From: Firmicutes bacterium UBA3932
GTDB lineage: Bacteria; Bacillota; Clostridia; Peptostreptococcales; Anaerovoracaceae
DNA: 11,661 bases
Assembly (NCBI GenBank): GCA_002385825.1
Contig: DGEG01000143.1
Coordinates: 822 to 12,482 of the forward strand
Direction of reading: 5' to 3'
The notes beneath the pieces are model-generated. The model was not told where the DNA came from. It made no database searches and was given only the letters and a program-made list of their open reading frames with translations. A program made the translations under genes and the position numbers. Each line of letters begins with the position of its first letter. The stretch's first letter is position 1. Of this stretch, positions 1 through 8,400 are shown piece by piece.

Positions 1-145
1 ATTTTGCACAAGATCTCAATCTCTTAGCGTTTCCAAGAATTGATATGGGATCTTTGCCTCGGATAAAGCGGCAGGGGCTCACACTCTGTGAAAGATTTAG
101 GGGCGGAATCTGCTAGTATGATTTTTCTAGTTGCCAAGCATGATT
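1..145. other. Leading stretch with no recognised gene
   Basis: One + strand frame is open from the window edge to a TAG at 111-113 (about 36 codons). It could be the 3' end of a gene lying mostly outside the window, but its translation resembles nothing I recognise and its composition gives no help. The minus strand holds no longer open frame. I see no convincing terminator hairpin between base 113 and the promoter at 146. In many clostridia trmK follows the primary sigma factor gene rpoD, but this tail does not look like a sigma-70 C-terminus. Confidence 0.25.
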
Positions 146-174
146 TTGCTTATTGGATCTAAATTTGATATAAT
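146..174 (+). promoter_or_regulatory. Sigma-A promoter for the trmK-nif3 pair
   Basis: The -35 element is TTGCTT (146-151). A 17-base spacer leads to a perfect TATAAT (169-174), preceded by an extended -10 TG (TGaTATAAT from 166). The predicted start is near base 181, giving a 5' leader of about 70 bases before trmK. No known riboswitch pattern is visible in that leader. Confidence 0.75.
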
Positions 175-250
175 TAATCAGGTTAATGACAGAAGAAATA
201 CAGATGGGACTTTCATCAAAATAACAAGAAGATAATAGGAACGTGTAAAT

Positions 251-985
251 ATGCTGCGACTTTCAGAAAGGCTTGCCGCAATAGCTGATTATGTGCGTGA
301 AGGGGAGACGATAGCCGATATAGGCACAGACCATGGTCTGCTGCCTATTTTTCTGCTTCAACAGAAGCGAAGCCCAAAAGTCATCCTCAGCGATATTCGC
401 GAGGGGCCTTTACGAAAAGCTGAAGAAAACCTGGTAATCTATGCGCCAGGCATAGAAGCGGATTTACGACTGGGGAGCGGATTGGAAACATTGAAAAACA
501 GCGAAGTTGACGTAGTAATCATTGCCGGCATGGGAGGGCATATGATCTGCGATATCATGGCTGCCAACCCTGAGAAAACAAGAAGCTTCCCCAAATTTAT
601 CCTGCAGCCCCGTACCGCTCAGGATAAACTTCGCATGTGGTTATATGAGAATGGGTATGCGATAACCCATGAACTTCTCGTGCGAGAAAGAAACAAAATC
701 TGTGAAATCATCGTTGTAGATACAACTTTGCGCCGGGAGCGAATACAAAATGAAAACCAGTTGAAGACAAAGCTTTTCGATTTGGAATTTGAGATCAGTC
801 CGTTGCTCTTTTCTAATGGAGATCCCTTGCTTAAAGAATGGATCGAGTATAAAATAAAAACCGAGGAAGAAATCATTGAATCTATTCGTACCAAGGGATC
901 GAAAGCCAGTCTTAGCAAACTTAATAACCATGAACAGAGGCTGAAAAAATTAAAGGAACTGCACAAACGGTGTCTATTCAGTTAG
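251..985 (+). CDS. trmK: tRNA (adenine22-N1)-methyltransferase TrmK
   Basis: The protein (244 aa) is a SAM-dependent methyltransferase of the TrmK/YqfN (formerly DUF633) family, which makes m1A at position 22 of bacterial tRNAs in the cytoplasm. Visible motifs are the SAM-binding DIGTDHG at residues 23-29, the acidic strand end LSDIREG (46-52), the family signature AGMGG (92-96) and QPR (119-121). The last 70 or so residues are charged and helical, fitting the coiled-coil C-terminal extension of the family, and the length is normal for it. The start is supported by AGGA at 237-240, ten bases upstream, and by SAM motif I lying just after the usual N-terminal helix. It is first in a two-gene unit: the Nif3-like gene follows after 29 bases. 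The two genes are neighbours in many Firmicutes. Confidence 0.93.
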   Translation: MLRLSERLAAIADYVREGETIADIGTDHGLLPIFLLQQKRSPKVILSDIREGPLRKAEENLVIYAPGIEADLRLGSGLETLKNSEVDVVIIAGMGGHMICDIMAANPEKTRSFPKFILQPRTAQDKLRMWLYENGYAITHELLVRERNKICEIIVVDTTLRRERIQNENQLKTKLFDLEFEISPLLFSNGDPLLKEWIEYKIKTEEEIIESIRTKGSKASLSKLNNHEQRLKKLKELHKRCLFS

Positions 986-1014
986 CGCGTATATAGTAGT
1001 ATAGGAGGTAAGAG

Positions 1015-1818
1015 ATGGCGATCAGGATCGATGAACTGATTGATCAGTTGAGGGTCATTGCTCCCCGCGAGTTGGAAGAGGATTGGGATAACGGCGGCTT
1101 TCAGATCAATATGGGAAAAGAGAAGATAGAGCGTGTTTTGGTTTGTCTGGAGATAACCAACGCGGTCATTGCTGAAGCGGTAAAACGCAGGGCGGATTTT
1201 CTGGTAACCCACCACCCCCTCCTAATGGAGAAGATCGATGTGGTTGATGCGGGGACATTGACAGGAAATTATATCATTCAGTTGGTTCGTCACGGGATAA
1301 GCGTATATACGGCTCACACGTCATTTGATTCTGTCTTTGGAGGAAACAACGATTATTTGGCTGATCTCCTGGATCTAAAAAAAGTTAGAAGATTGAAGCT
1401 GTGGACTCCTTTGGGAGATAAGGAAATCATAGGTCGAATGGGAAGCTTTGAAAAACCAATGTCTCTCAAGGCAGCAGCGGACTTGGTGGAGTCGGTACTC
1501 AATTTGACAAAACCTCCAAAAATTGTCGGAAATCCAGATGCAACTATCGCCGAAGTAGCCATCTCTACCGGATCAGCGGGAGATTCCATTGATGCGGCAA
1601 TACGCAATTGTTGTGACTTGCTCATAACCGGAGACGTGAGACACCACCAGGCACAAAAAGCAAGAGAAATGGGGCTGAATATAATCGATGCAGGACACTA
1701 TGGAACAGAATACATTTTTGTAAAAAATTTTGCGGAGAAATTAAGAAAATCCGTTCAGAATCAAGTGGAAATACTGGAATCTAATGTCATTGTTGACCCA
1801 TTTGATTTTATGTTATAA
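1015..1818 (+). CDS. Nif3-like dinuclear metal centre protein (YqfO/YbgI family)
   Basis: This 267-residue protein belongs to the Nif3/YbgI/YqfO family (GTP cyclohydrolase 1 type 2 / NIF3 domain), which forms toroidal hexamers with a two-metal site. The true biochemical role is unsettled; a GTP cyclohydrolase annotation is common but weakly supported. Likely metal ligands are visible: HH at 66-67 (THHP), H101 and D105 (AHTSFD), and H228 and E232 (GHYGTE). The N-terminal EEDWDNGG (21-28) is the family hallmark. The length matches the short form, which lacks the inserted PII/CutA-like domain seen in B. subtilis YqfO (about 370 aa). The start has a strong AGGAGGT (1003-1009), five bases before ATG. 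Its 3' end overlaps the rnpB promoter: the stop codon TAA (1816-1818) forms part of the rnpB -10 box. Confidence 0.92.
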   Translation: MAIRIDELIDQLRVIAPRELEEDWDNGGFQINMGKEKIERVLVCLEITNAVIAEAVKRRADFLVTHHPLLMEKIDVVDAGTLTGNYIIQLVRHGISVYTAHTSFDSVFGGNNDYLADLLDLKKVRRLKLWTPLGDKEIIGRMGSFEKPMSLKAAADLVESVLNLTKPPKIVGNPDATIAEVAISTGSAGDSIDAAIRNCCDLLITGDVRHHQAQKAREMGLNIIDAGHYGTEYIFVKNFAEKLRKSVQNQVEILESNVIVDPFDFML

Positions 1819-1819
1819 T
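1793..1819 (+). promoter_or_regulatory. rnpB promoter inside the nif3-like 3' end
   Basis: A perfect TATAAT (1814-1819) with an extended -10 (TGtTATAAT from 1811) lies 7 bases upstream of the 5' end of RNase P RNA. The best -35 is TTGACC (1793-1798) with a short 15-base spacer; TTGTTG (1790-1795) with an 18-base spacer is the alternative. The predicted start near 1826-1827 coincides with the first base of the P1 helix. Confidence 0.75.
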
Positions 1820-1826
1820 TAATATC

Positions 1827-2205
1827 GTGAGTAAGACGGACGGTCGCGTGAGCAGGAAATATCCTGTTCATGAGGAAAGTCCGGGCTCCATAGGGCAGGG
1901 TGCCAGATAACGTCTGGCGAAGGTGACTTCAGGGAAAGTGCAACAGAAACACACCGCCGATCGGCGCTATCGCCGAGGTAAGGGTGAAATGGTGAGGTAA
2001 GAGCTCACCGGCGGTATGGTAACATACCGGCCGTGCAAACCCCACCCGGAGCAAGACCAAGATAGGGAGGAAACTGCCGAAAGGCAAGTTCCTGAAAGGC
2101 GGCGGCCCGTCGCTTCCCGAGAGGTAGGTCGCTTGAGCCTGTTGGTGACAGCAGGCCTAGATAGATGATCGTCTGATACAGAACCCGGCTTACAGTCTTA
2201 CTCAC
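1827..2205 (+). ncRNA. rnpB: RNase P RNA, bacterial type A
   Basis: This is the catalytic RNA of RNase P, which removes the 5' leader of pre-tRNAs together with the RnpA protein. The ends pair perfectly as helix P1: GTGAGTAAGAC (1827-1837) with GTCTTACTCAC (2195-2205). The universally conserved blocks are present: GAGGAAAGTCCGGGCTCC (1872-1889) and ACAGAACCCGGCTTAC (2178-2193), which form the P4 core. AGTGCAACAGAAA follows near 1937, CCCACCCGGAGCAAG near 2041 and GTAGGTCGCTTGAGCC near 2124. The last two match the type A RNA of E. coli closely, and the type B layout of Bacillus is absent. The length of 379 bases is normal. It has its own promoter and terminator. Confidence 0.97.
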
Positions 2206-2211
2206 ATTAAG

Positions 2212-2245
2212 CTATGGGGTCATGGAGACCCCATAGATGTTTTTT
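2212..2245 (+). terminator. Intrinsic terminator of rnpB
   Basis: A perfect 10-bp stem, CTATGGGGTC (2212-2221) with GACCCCATAG (2227-2236), has a 5-base loop. It is followed after ATG by six T (2240-2245). It begins 6 bases after the RNase P RNA. Confidence 0.9.
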
Positions 2246-2270
2246 GAATAGAAGAAAGGAAATTTGATAG

Positions 2271-3026
2271 ATGAAGCTTATAACCTGGAATGTTAACGGA
2301 CTTAGGGCTTGCATGGGAAAAGGATTTTTGGATTTTGTGAGAAATGAAGCACCTGATATTATGTGCGTCCAGGAAACGAAAATGCAAGAAGGTCAAGCAG
2401 ATGTTCCCCTGGAAGGTTACATACAGTTTTGGAACAGCGCAGAGAAAAAGGGCTACTCGGGAACAGCCACCTTCACCCTTAAAGAACCCTTGTCCGTTCA
2501 AAATGACATCGACTCTCCGGGTCACGACAGGGAAGGAAGAACCATCACCCTTGAATACGATAATTTCTACATAATCAATGTTTATACTCCCAATGCCCAG
2601 GAGGGGCTTGCGCGGATCGATTACAGGATGGAATGGGAGGATGCTTTTCGCAGTTATGTGAACAAACTGGACGAGAAGAAACCGGTTATAATATGTGGAG
2701 ACCTTAACGTAGCGCACCAGGAAATCGACTTGAAAAATCCGAAATCAAATCGTGGAAATGCGGGGTTTTCCGATGAGGAGAGAGCAAAATTTTCTGAGCT
2801 TCTTGAAGCAGGTTTTACCGATACTTTCCGTCACCTCTATCCTGACCTGGAAGGAGCTTATACGTGGTGGACGTATCGTTTCAATGCCCGAGCCAACAAT
2901 GCAGGGTGGCGAATCGATTACTTTTTAGTTTCCGACCGTATTAAAAATAAAGTTAAAGACGTAATAATACGCAATGATGTTTACGGCAGCGACCATTGTC
3001 CGGTTGTCATGTACATTGAACTGTAA
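2271..3026 (+). CDS. xth: Exodeoxyribonuclease III (ExoA/Xth family AP endonuclease)
   Basis: The 251-residue protein is a cytoplasmic Mg2+-dependent DNA repair enzyme with 3'-5' exonuclease and apurinic/apyrimidinic endonuclease activity in base excision repair. The endonuclease/exonuclease/phosphatase fold is complete. Visible residues are N7 (TWNVNG), E35 (QETK), Y105 (NVYTPN), D144 and N146 (GDLNVAH), D216 (WRIDYF), and the catalytic D241-H242 pair (SDHCP) near the C-terminus. The length is close to the usual 250-260. The start has AAAGGA (2255-2260), 10 bases upstream. It lies 25 bases after the rnpB terminator with no clear promoter of its own, so it may depend on read-through or on a weak promoter I cannot define. 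No hairpin terminator is evident in the 97 bases that follow. Confidence 0.95.
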   Translation: MKLITWNVNGLRACMGKGFLDFVRNEAPDIMCVQETKMQEGQADVPLEGYIQFWNSAEKKGYSGTATFTLKEPLSVQNDIDSPGHDREGRTITLEYDNFYIINVYTPNAQEGLARIDYRMEWEDAFRSYVNKLDEKKPVIICGDLNVAHQEIDLKNPKSNRGNAGFSDEERAKFSELLEAGFTDTFRHLYPDLEGAYTWWTYRFNARANNAGWRIDYFLVSDRIKNKVKDVIIRNDVYGSDHCPVVMYIEL

Positions 3027-3123
3027 TAAATAATGGAACTTTTTCTCTCTATTCCCGTCTTACTTTTTGCCAACTGGTTCTGTTGATGTTCTGAGATAAA
3101 GAACTGTGAAAGGGGAGAAAGAG

Positions 3124-5184
3124 ATGAAAAAGCGTATATGTCTCGCGCTGATTTTATGCCTCATTGTCTCAATGGCCATTCCGGTCTATGCAGGCGATGG
3201 TTACGGAAAAGAGCTGGAACAGGCAATTCTTACCGTAAAAACCATCGTTGAAATACCCGAAGAATACAAGGAGTTTTCATATTATACGTACGAGAATGAG
3301 ACCGAGTGGGGCGCAGGTACTGTTTGGAACCTCAATTGGACAGGTGAGGAAGCCAAGGCGACGATACATGCTTCAGTGGACTGGAAGGGCAACCTGCTCT
3401 ATTTCGAGCATTATCAGGTAACGGATGACTCAGGCCTGGCCAAGGTAACCAGGGAACAGGCAGCCGTCATATCAAAAGAATTTTTGCAAAAAGCCGTACC
3501 GGATCTCGCGCCAAATATGAAAGAAGTCAATCTGCAGTCCAATCTTCAGAACAACTATCGACATGTTTTCCAATACCGGTATCATGTCAACGACATACCC
3601 GTATCATTCATAAACGTTTCAGTACACGTGAATAAATATACCGGCAGCGTGGAGTTGTATGGCGGACTTGACGCGGGATTTGATCTGCCGGATTTTCCTG
3701 CAGCAGAAGGAATAATCACCCTGGATGAAGCGAAAGGCGCATTCCTGGAAGATATAGGAATCGAATTGATTTATAAATCTTATTATGACTACAAAAGCAA
3801 ATTATTGCACGTTTTTCCGGCATACAGAATTGCGAACAGCACCAAAGCAATCGATGCACATACCGGTGAGGTGGTAGACCTTTACTATGGGTACAGCAGA
3901 TTAGTCGCCGTGACGGGTGATGCCATGGACGCAGGCGGTATGGGAAGTTCGGAATCAGAGAACTTAAGCAGAGAAGAATTGGAAGCCATCGAAAAACTCG
4001 GTAAGCTTCTTACCAAGGAAGACGCTATTTCAAAGCTCGCTGAACAAATACCCTTGCGTATGAGAAATACAGACATGGGCCGTGCCTCCTTGAGGAAAGA
4101 TACCATTGACCAGGAAAAATACATTTGGGAAATCTATTTCGATAATATGTACGGATCCGTTGACGCCCAAACAGGCGAACTTTTGAGCTATGGGTATTAT
4201 GGCGACGATGCAGGTGGAAAACTTAACCTTACGAAAGATGCGGCCAGAAAGATCGCTGAAAACTTTCTTCAAAAGGTTGTCCCTCAAAAGTTTTCGGAGA
4301 GCAAATACATTCCCGATTATAACGAAGATATAATTATCTTCAGGGAAGAAGAGAAGCCTGAGGCGTACACGTTCCGCTACAACCGGGTTGTCGACGGAGT
4401 GGTGTTTATTGATAACGGACTCAATGTGGCCGTAAACAGGACTACGGGCAATATCACTAGTTATAGCTGCAATTGGTTTGACAGCGCAACTTTCCCGTCT
4501 GTGAAAGGTGTACTTACGGACTCAGAGATGATGGAAGAGATGATGAAGGAATACGCTTTTGATGTTGCTTATGAAAAAACAGGCAAAGACAGGCAATCTG
4601 ACTTGGTATACGTCTTCGATCAGGCAGTAAGAGCGGCACTTTTTGAACCGTTTACCGGAAATAGGATTATGTCAAACGGAAAACCTTATGAAAGCGAAGT
4701 GAGGCCGGAATATCAGGATATCAAGGATCATTGGAGTGAAAAGATTGTACTGGAATTGATGGAAAACGGCTATTATTTGAAATCAGAACTTTTCAATTCC
4801 GACAATACCATTACACAAATTGATTTCTTCCGCTATTTGTTTACGCCAGAAATAAGATATTATGATGATGCAGATCTCTATGAAATGCTTGAAATGAGAG
4901 GTATTATCGAAGAAGGGGAAAAAGCACCAGAATCGCTGCTTAAGAGACAGGATGCGGCAAAATTCCTGATCCGATACCTGGGTCTGGGACTTGCCGGAGA
5001 GCGATCTGAAATATATACCAACAAGTACAGAGATAAAATTGATGACAATTATAAAGGGTATGCCATGCTTTGCTATGGACTGGGCATTATGCGCGGAGAT
5101 GACAAGGGACGGTTTAATGGTACAAAGCCCATGACAAGGGCAGAAACAGCGGTGGCAATTTATAATACGCTCAAAGTGGAATAA
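3124..5184 (+). CDS. Secreted S-layer-associated protein with YcdB/YcdC (PepSY-like) repeats and three SLH domains
   Basis: The protein (686 aa) starts with a clear signal peptide: MKKR, a hydrophobic core to about residue 20, and a likely cleavage after VYA (21-23). The body has duplicated YcdB/YcdC-type modules related to PepSY. Each has a 'T-EA...FL-K-VP' helix (about 106-123 and 370-386) and a later strand with a 'V-[KR]-TG-' turn ending in SVELYGG or ITSYSCN. The C-terminus holds three SLH domains (about 530-575, 578-625 and 633-684), which bind secondary cell wall polymer. Only the third has the canonical TRAE (671-674); the first has TQID and the second KRQD at the equivalent place. 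I chose ATG at 3124 over the in-frame GTG at 3106: GGGGAG at 3112-3117 lies six bases before the ATG, and the later start gives a clean signal peptide. The role is unknown; cell-surface anchoring and a PepSY-like inhibitory or scaffold function are inferences. Confidence 0.85.
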   Translation: MKKRICLALILCLIVSMAIPVYAGDGYGKELEQAILTVKTIVEIPEEYKEFSYYTYENETEWGAGTVWNLNWTGEEAKATIHASVDWKGNLLYFEHYQVTDDSGLAKVTREQAAVISKEFLQKAVPDLAPNMKEVNLQSNLQNNYRHVFQYRYHVNDIPVSFINVSVHVNKYTGSVELYGGLDAGFDLPDFPAAEGIITLDEAKGAFLEDIGIELIYKSYYDYKSKLLHVFPAYRIANSTKAIDAHTGEVVDLYYGYSRLVAVTGDAMDAGGMGSSESENLSREELEAIEKLGKLLTKEDAISKLAEQIPLRMRNTDMGRASLRKDTIDQEKYIWEIYFDNMYGSVDAQTGELLSYGYYGDDAGGKLNLTKDAARKIAENFLQKVVPQKFSESKYIPDYNEDIIIFREEEKPEAYTFRYNRVVDGVVFIDNGLNVAVNRTTGNITSYSCNWFDSATFPSVKGVLTDSEMMEEMMKEYAFDVAYEKTGKDRQSDLVYVFDQAVRAALFEPFTGNRIMSNGKPYESEVRPEYQDIKDHWSEKIVLELMENGYYLKSELFNSDNTITQIDFFRYLFTPEIRYYDDADLYEMLEMRGIIEEGEKAPESLLKRQDAAKFLIRYLGLGLAGERSEIYTNKYRDKIDDNYKGYAMLCYGLGIMRGDDKGRFNGTKPMTRAETAVAIYNTLKVE

Positions 5185-5232
5185 AGAGCATAAGAAAACA
5201 AATTACATGGCATATATTAAGGTTTGTATGAC

Positions 5233-5262
5233 GAAGGGACCTCTGCGAGGTCCTTTCAATAT
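5233..5262 (+). terminator. Probable terminator after the SLH protein gene
   Basis: A perfect core GGACCTC-TGC-GAGGTCC (5237-5253) extends outward to an 11-bp stem (5233-5243 with 5247-5257, one G-T pair). It lies 48 bases after the stop codon. The following TTTCAATATTT is a weak U-tract, so termination efficiency is uncertain. Confidence 0.65.
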
Positions 5263-5356
5263 TTCATTGCAAATATATTGCTTTTTATTACAAAATCCCA
5301 TTAAGCCTTTTCTTTTTAAAAGCATACATACGTGGCCTCGATTACGGATCGATTTC

Positions 5357-5426
5357 TAGTTGCACATATATATATGTAGAAATTTGTTTACAGGAGGGAA
5401 TTTGTCATGCTATAATTAGTTGCAAC
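5357..5426 (+). promoter_or_regulatory. Repeats and palindromes around the activase promoter, possible operators
   Basis: TAGTTGCA occurs at 5357-5364 and again at 5417-5424, exactly 60 bases apart on the same strand and flanking the promoter. The downstream copy sits in a perfect 8-bp palindrome GTTGCAAC (5419-5426) over the predicted transcription start. Between them is a perfect 14-bp palindrome, ACATATATATATGT (5364-5377). An operator role is inferred from placement only. Confidence 0.35.
5387..5416 (+). promoter_or_regulatory. Promoter of the activase-fusion gene
   Basis: The -35 is TTTACA (5387-5392). An 18-base spacer leads to a perfect TATAAT (5411-5416) with extended -10 TGc at 5408-5410. 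The predicted start is near 5423, giving a leader of about 25 bases that contains GGGAGG (5432-5437), the ribosome binding site. Confidence 0.75.
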
Positions 5427-5448
5427 AGACTGGGAGGCTGACAAAATA

Positions 5449-8400
5449 ATGAAATTAGGGATCGATATTGGATCGACTACTATAAAATTGATTCTCCTCA
5501 GCACGGAGAATCATATTTTGTATAAAAAATATGAGAGGCATATGTCCAACGTTTTCGATAAATTTTCGGAAATGATTGGAGATCTGGTTTCGTTATATCC
5601 CGATATCCGATGCACCGTTGCCATAACCGGTTCGGGAGGCATGGCTATTTCTAATTTATTGGGAATCGATTTTGAGCAGGAGGTTATTGCCTGCAGCACC
5701 GCCGTGGAACGGTATATACCCGAGACCGATGTGGCTATTGAGCTTGGCGGCGAAGACGCTAAAATTACTTTTTTCGGCCCCTCTGTCGAGCAGCGAATGA
5801 ACGGCACCTGTGCAGGGGGCACGGGAGCCTTTATCGATCAGATGGCGGTACTTCTTTCTACTGATGCAGAAGGGCTCAATGAGAGCGCCAAAAACCACAA
5901 ATTAATCTATCCCATTGCAGCTCGCTGCGGTGTCTTTGCGAAAACAGATATACAGCCCCTTATCAATGAGGGGGCGGACATTTCGGATCTGGCCGCATCC
6001 ATTTTCCAGGCTGTAGTCAATCAGACTATCAGCGGTCTGGCTTGCGGTCGTACCATCAAGGGGAATGTCGCTTTCCTCGGAGGACCCTTGGCCTTTCTTT
6101 CAGAATTGCGTAAACGCTTTATCGAAACTTTAGAATTGACCCCGGAACAGGTGATCTTCCCCGAGGACCCGGAATATTTCGTGGCCTTGGGAGCCGCATT
6201 ACTATCAGAGAAAAAAGAATCCATTAAACTGGAAGAAATTTTATATCGTTTAAAGGATGCTGACGAGACTCAATTGAACGTTAGCAAGCTTTTGCCTCCA
6301 TTATTTAATAACGAGGCTGAATATGAGGAATTTTTAACGAGACATAGGAAAAATTCCGTTAAACGTAAAGCATTGTCGGAAGCAAAAGGCTGCCTCTTTC
6401 TGGGTATAGATGCAGGGTCCACAACGACGAAAGCTGCTCTCATCGACGAAGAAAAATATTTGCTGTATTCTTTCTATAAAAGCAACGAGGGAAGACCGCT
6501 GGATGTTGTGTTGGAAATGCTCCGGGAGCTATACGACCTGATGCCCGAGGATGCATATATAGGAAAAGCTACTGTGACGGGATATGGAGAGGGCTTGATC
6601 AAAGCTGCGTTTCAAGTAGACTTGGGCGAGATTGAAACCATTGCCCATTATAAAGCTGCGGCGGAATTCCTGCCGGGCGTGGATTTTATTCTGGATATCG
6701 GCGGCCAGGATATGAAGTGCATGAGGATTAAAGACAATGCGATCTATAATATCATGCTCAACGAAGCCTGCTCTTCCGGTTGCGGGTCATTTCTTGAAAC
6801 CTACGCAAAATCGGTGAACATGGATGTGGCCGATTTTGCCAAGGAAGCCTTGTTCGCAGAAAATCCTGTTGATCTTGGAACAAGATGTACGGTTTTTATG
6901 AATTCCAAGGTAAAGCAAGCACAGAAAGAAGGGGCGACCATCGGGGATATTTCTGCGGGTTTGTCCTATTCCATAATAAGGAATGCCTTGTATAAAGTCA
7001 TTAAACTCAGAAATCCCGATGAGGCGGGAGAAAGAGTAGTCGTTCAGGGAGGCACATTCTTAAATGATGCTGTGCTGAGGAGCATAGAAAAAATTGTAGA
7101 CAAAGAAGTTGTCCGTCCGGATATTGCGGGCATTATGGGTGCCTACGGAGCAGCTCTGGTCGCTCTTGAGAATTATAAGGAGGGAGAGCACTCGACTATT
7201 CTTTCATCTGATCGTTTGGGAGATTTCAGCGTAGATAATTCCCATAGAAGATGCAAGGGATGCGAGAACAATTGCCTGCTCACAATCAATATATTTAATG
7301 ACGGCAACCGGTTCATAACTGGCAACCGTTGCGAGAAGGGTGAAGGAAAATCGACTTCGGAAAACAAACTGCCCAATCTCTTTGAATATAAACTGAACAG
7401 GCTTTTCCAATACATACCTCTGGAGAAAGACCATGCTCCTCGGGGAGAAATCGGAATCCCCAGAGTATTGAATATGTATGAAAACTATCCCTTCTGGTTT
7501 ACTTTTTTCACGGAACTGGGATTTCGCGTAGTGCTTTCTCCCGTTTCTTCCAGAAGGCTTTATGAATTGGGCATGGAGACCATCGCTTCGGACACCATAT
7601 GCTACCCTGCCAAGCTGGTGCACGGTCATATTAAATGGCTGGCAAAACAAGGCGTTAAGAAAATCTTTTATCCATGCATCAATCATGAGGTAGTTGAGGA
7701 CGATGGAGCGCCAAACCATTACAACTGCCCCATTGTAGCCACATATCCGGAGGCAATTGTCGGAAATATGAAGGATGTGCTTCAGGAATACGGAGCTCAG
7801 CTACTGCATCCTTTCCTGCCTTACGATAATGATTTGCGATTGATAAAACGGCTCCATGAACTCTTTTCTGATCTTAGGATCAGCAAAAGAGAAATAAGAG
7901 CTGCAGTAAAAAAAGCGAGAGAAGAAGACATGGCTTTTAAAAGGGATATTCGTCGTCAAGGCGAAGATGCCCTTAAGCTGATCAAGAAGGAGAACCTGCA
8001 AGGAATCATCCTGGCCGGCAGGCCGTATCACTTGGATCCGGAAATAAACCACGGCATCGACAAGATGATCAATTCTTACGGAATGGTAGTGCTTACTGAA
8101 GATTCCGTTTGCCATCTTGCCGATTTATTGAGACCTATACGGGTCTTGGACCAATGGATGTATCATTCCAGACTTTATAAGGCGGCGGAAGTTGCGGGGG
8201 ATCATGAAGAGCTTGAGCTGGTACAGCTGAACTCCTTTGGATGCGGCTTGGATGCGGTTACGACGGAACAAGTAGAAGAACTGTTGCAGAATCGTAACAA
8301 ACTATATACAGTTCTGAAAATCGATGAGGTTTACAACCTTGGAGCAGCAAGGATCAGAATACGGTCCCTCCGGGCGGCCATGACAGAACGGGCAAAAAAT

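Noticed and set aside
2005..2205. A 66-codon minus-strand open frame within 2005-2205.
   Set aside because: It lies entirely inside the RNase P RNA gene and reflects the GC-rich structured RNA.
3106..3123. A GTG start at 3106 for the SLH protein.
   Set aside because: The better start is ATG 3124: the ribosome binding site GGGGAG lies between the two, and the later start gives a standard signal peptide.
5391..5415. A strong AGGAGGG (5392-5398) correctly spaced before a two-codon ORF ATG-CTA-TAA at 5407-5415, upstream of the activase gene.
   Set aside because: It overlaps the extended -10 box, and the predicted transcript starts about 8 bases further on, so it would not be in the mRNA. It is most likely coincidence unless an upstream promoter exists.
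7204..7719. A 171-codon minus-strand open frame opposite the activase fusion.
   Set aside because: It is a shadow of a well-conserved coding frame, with no ribosome binding site or recognisable domain.
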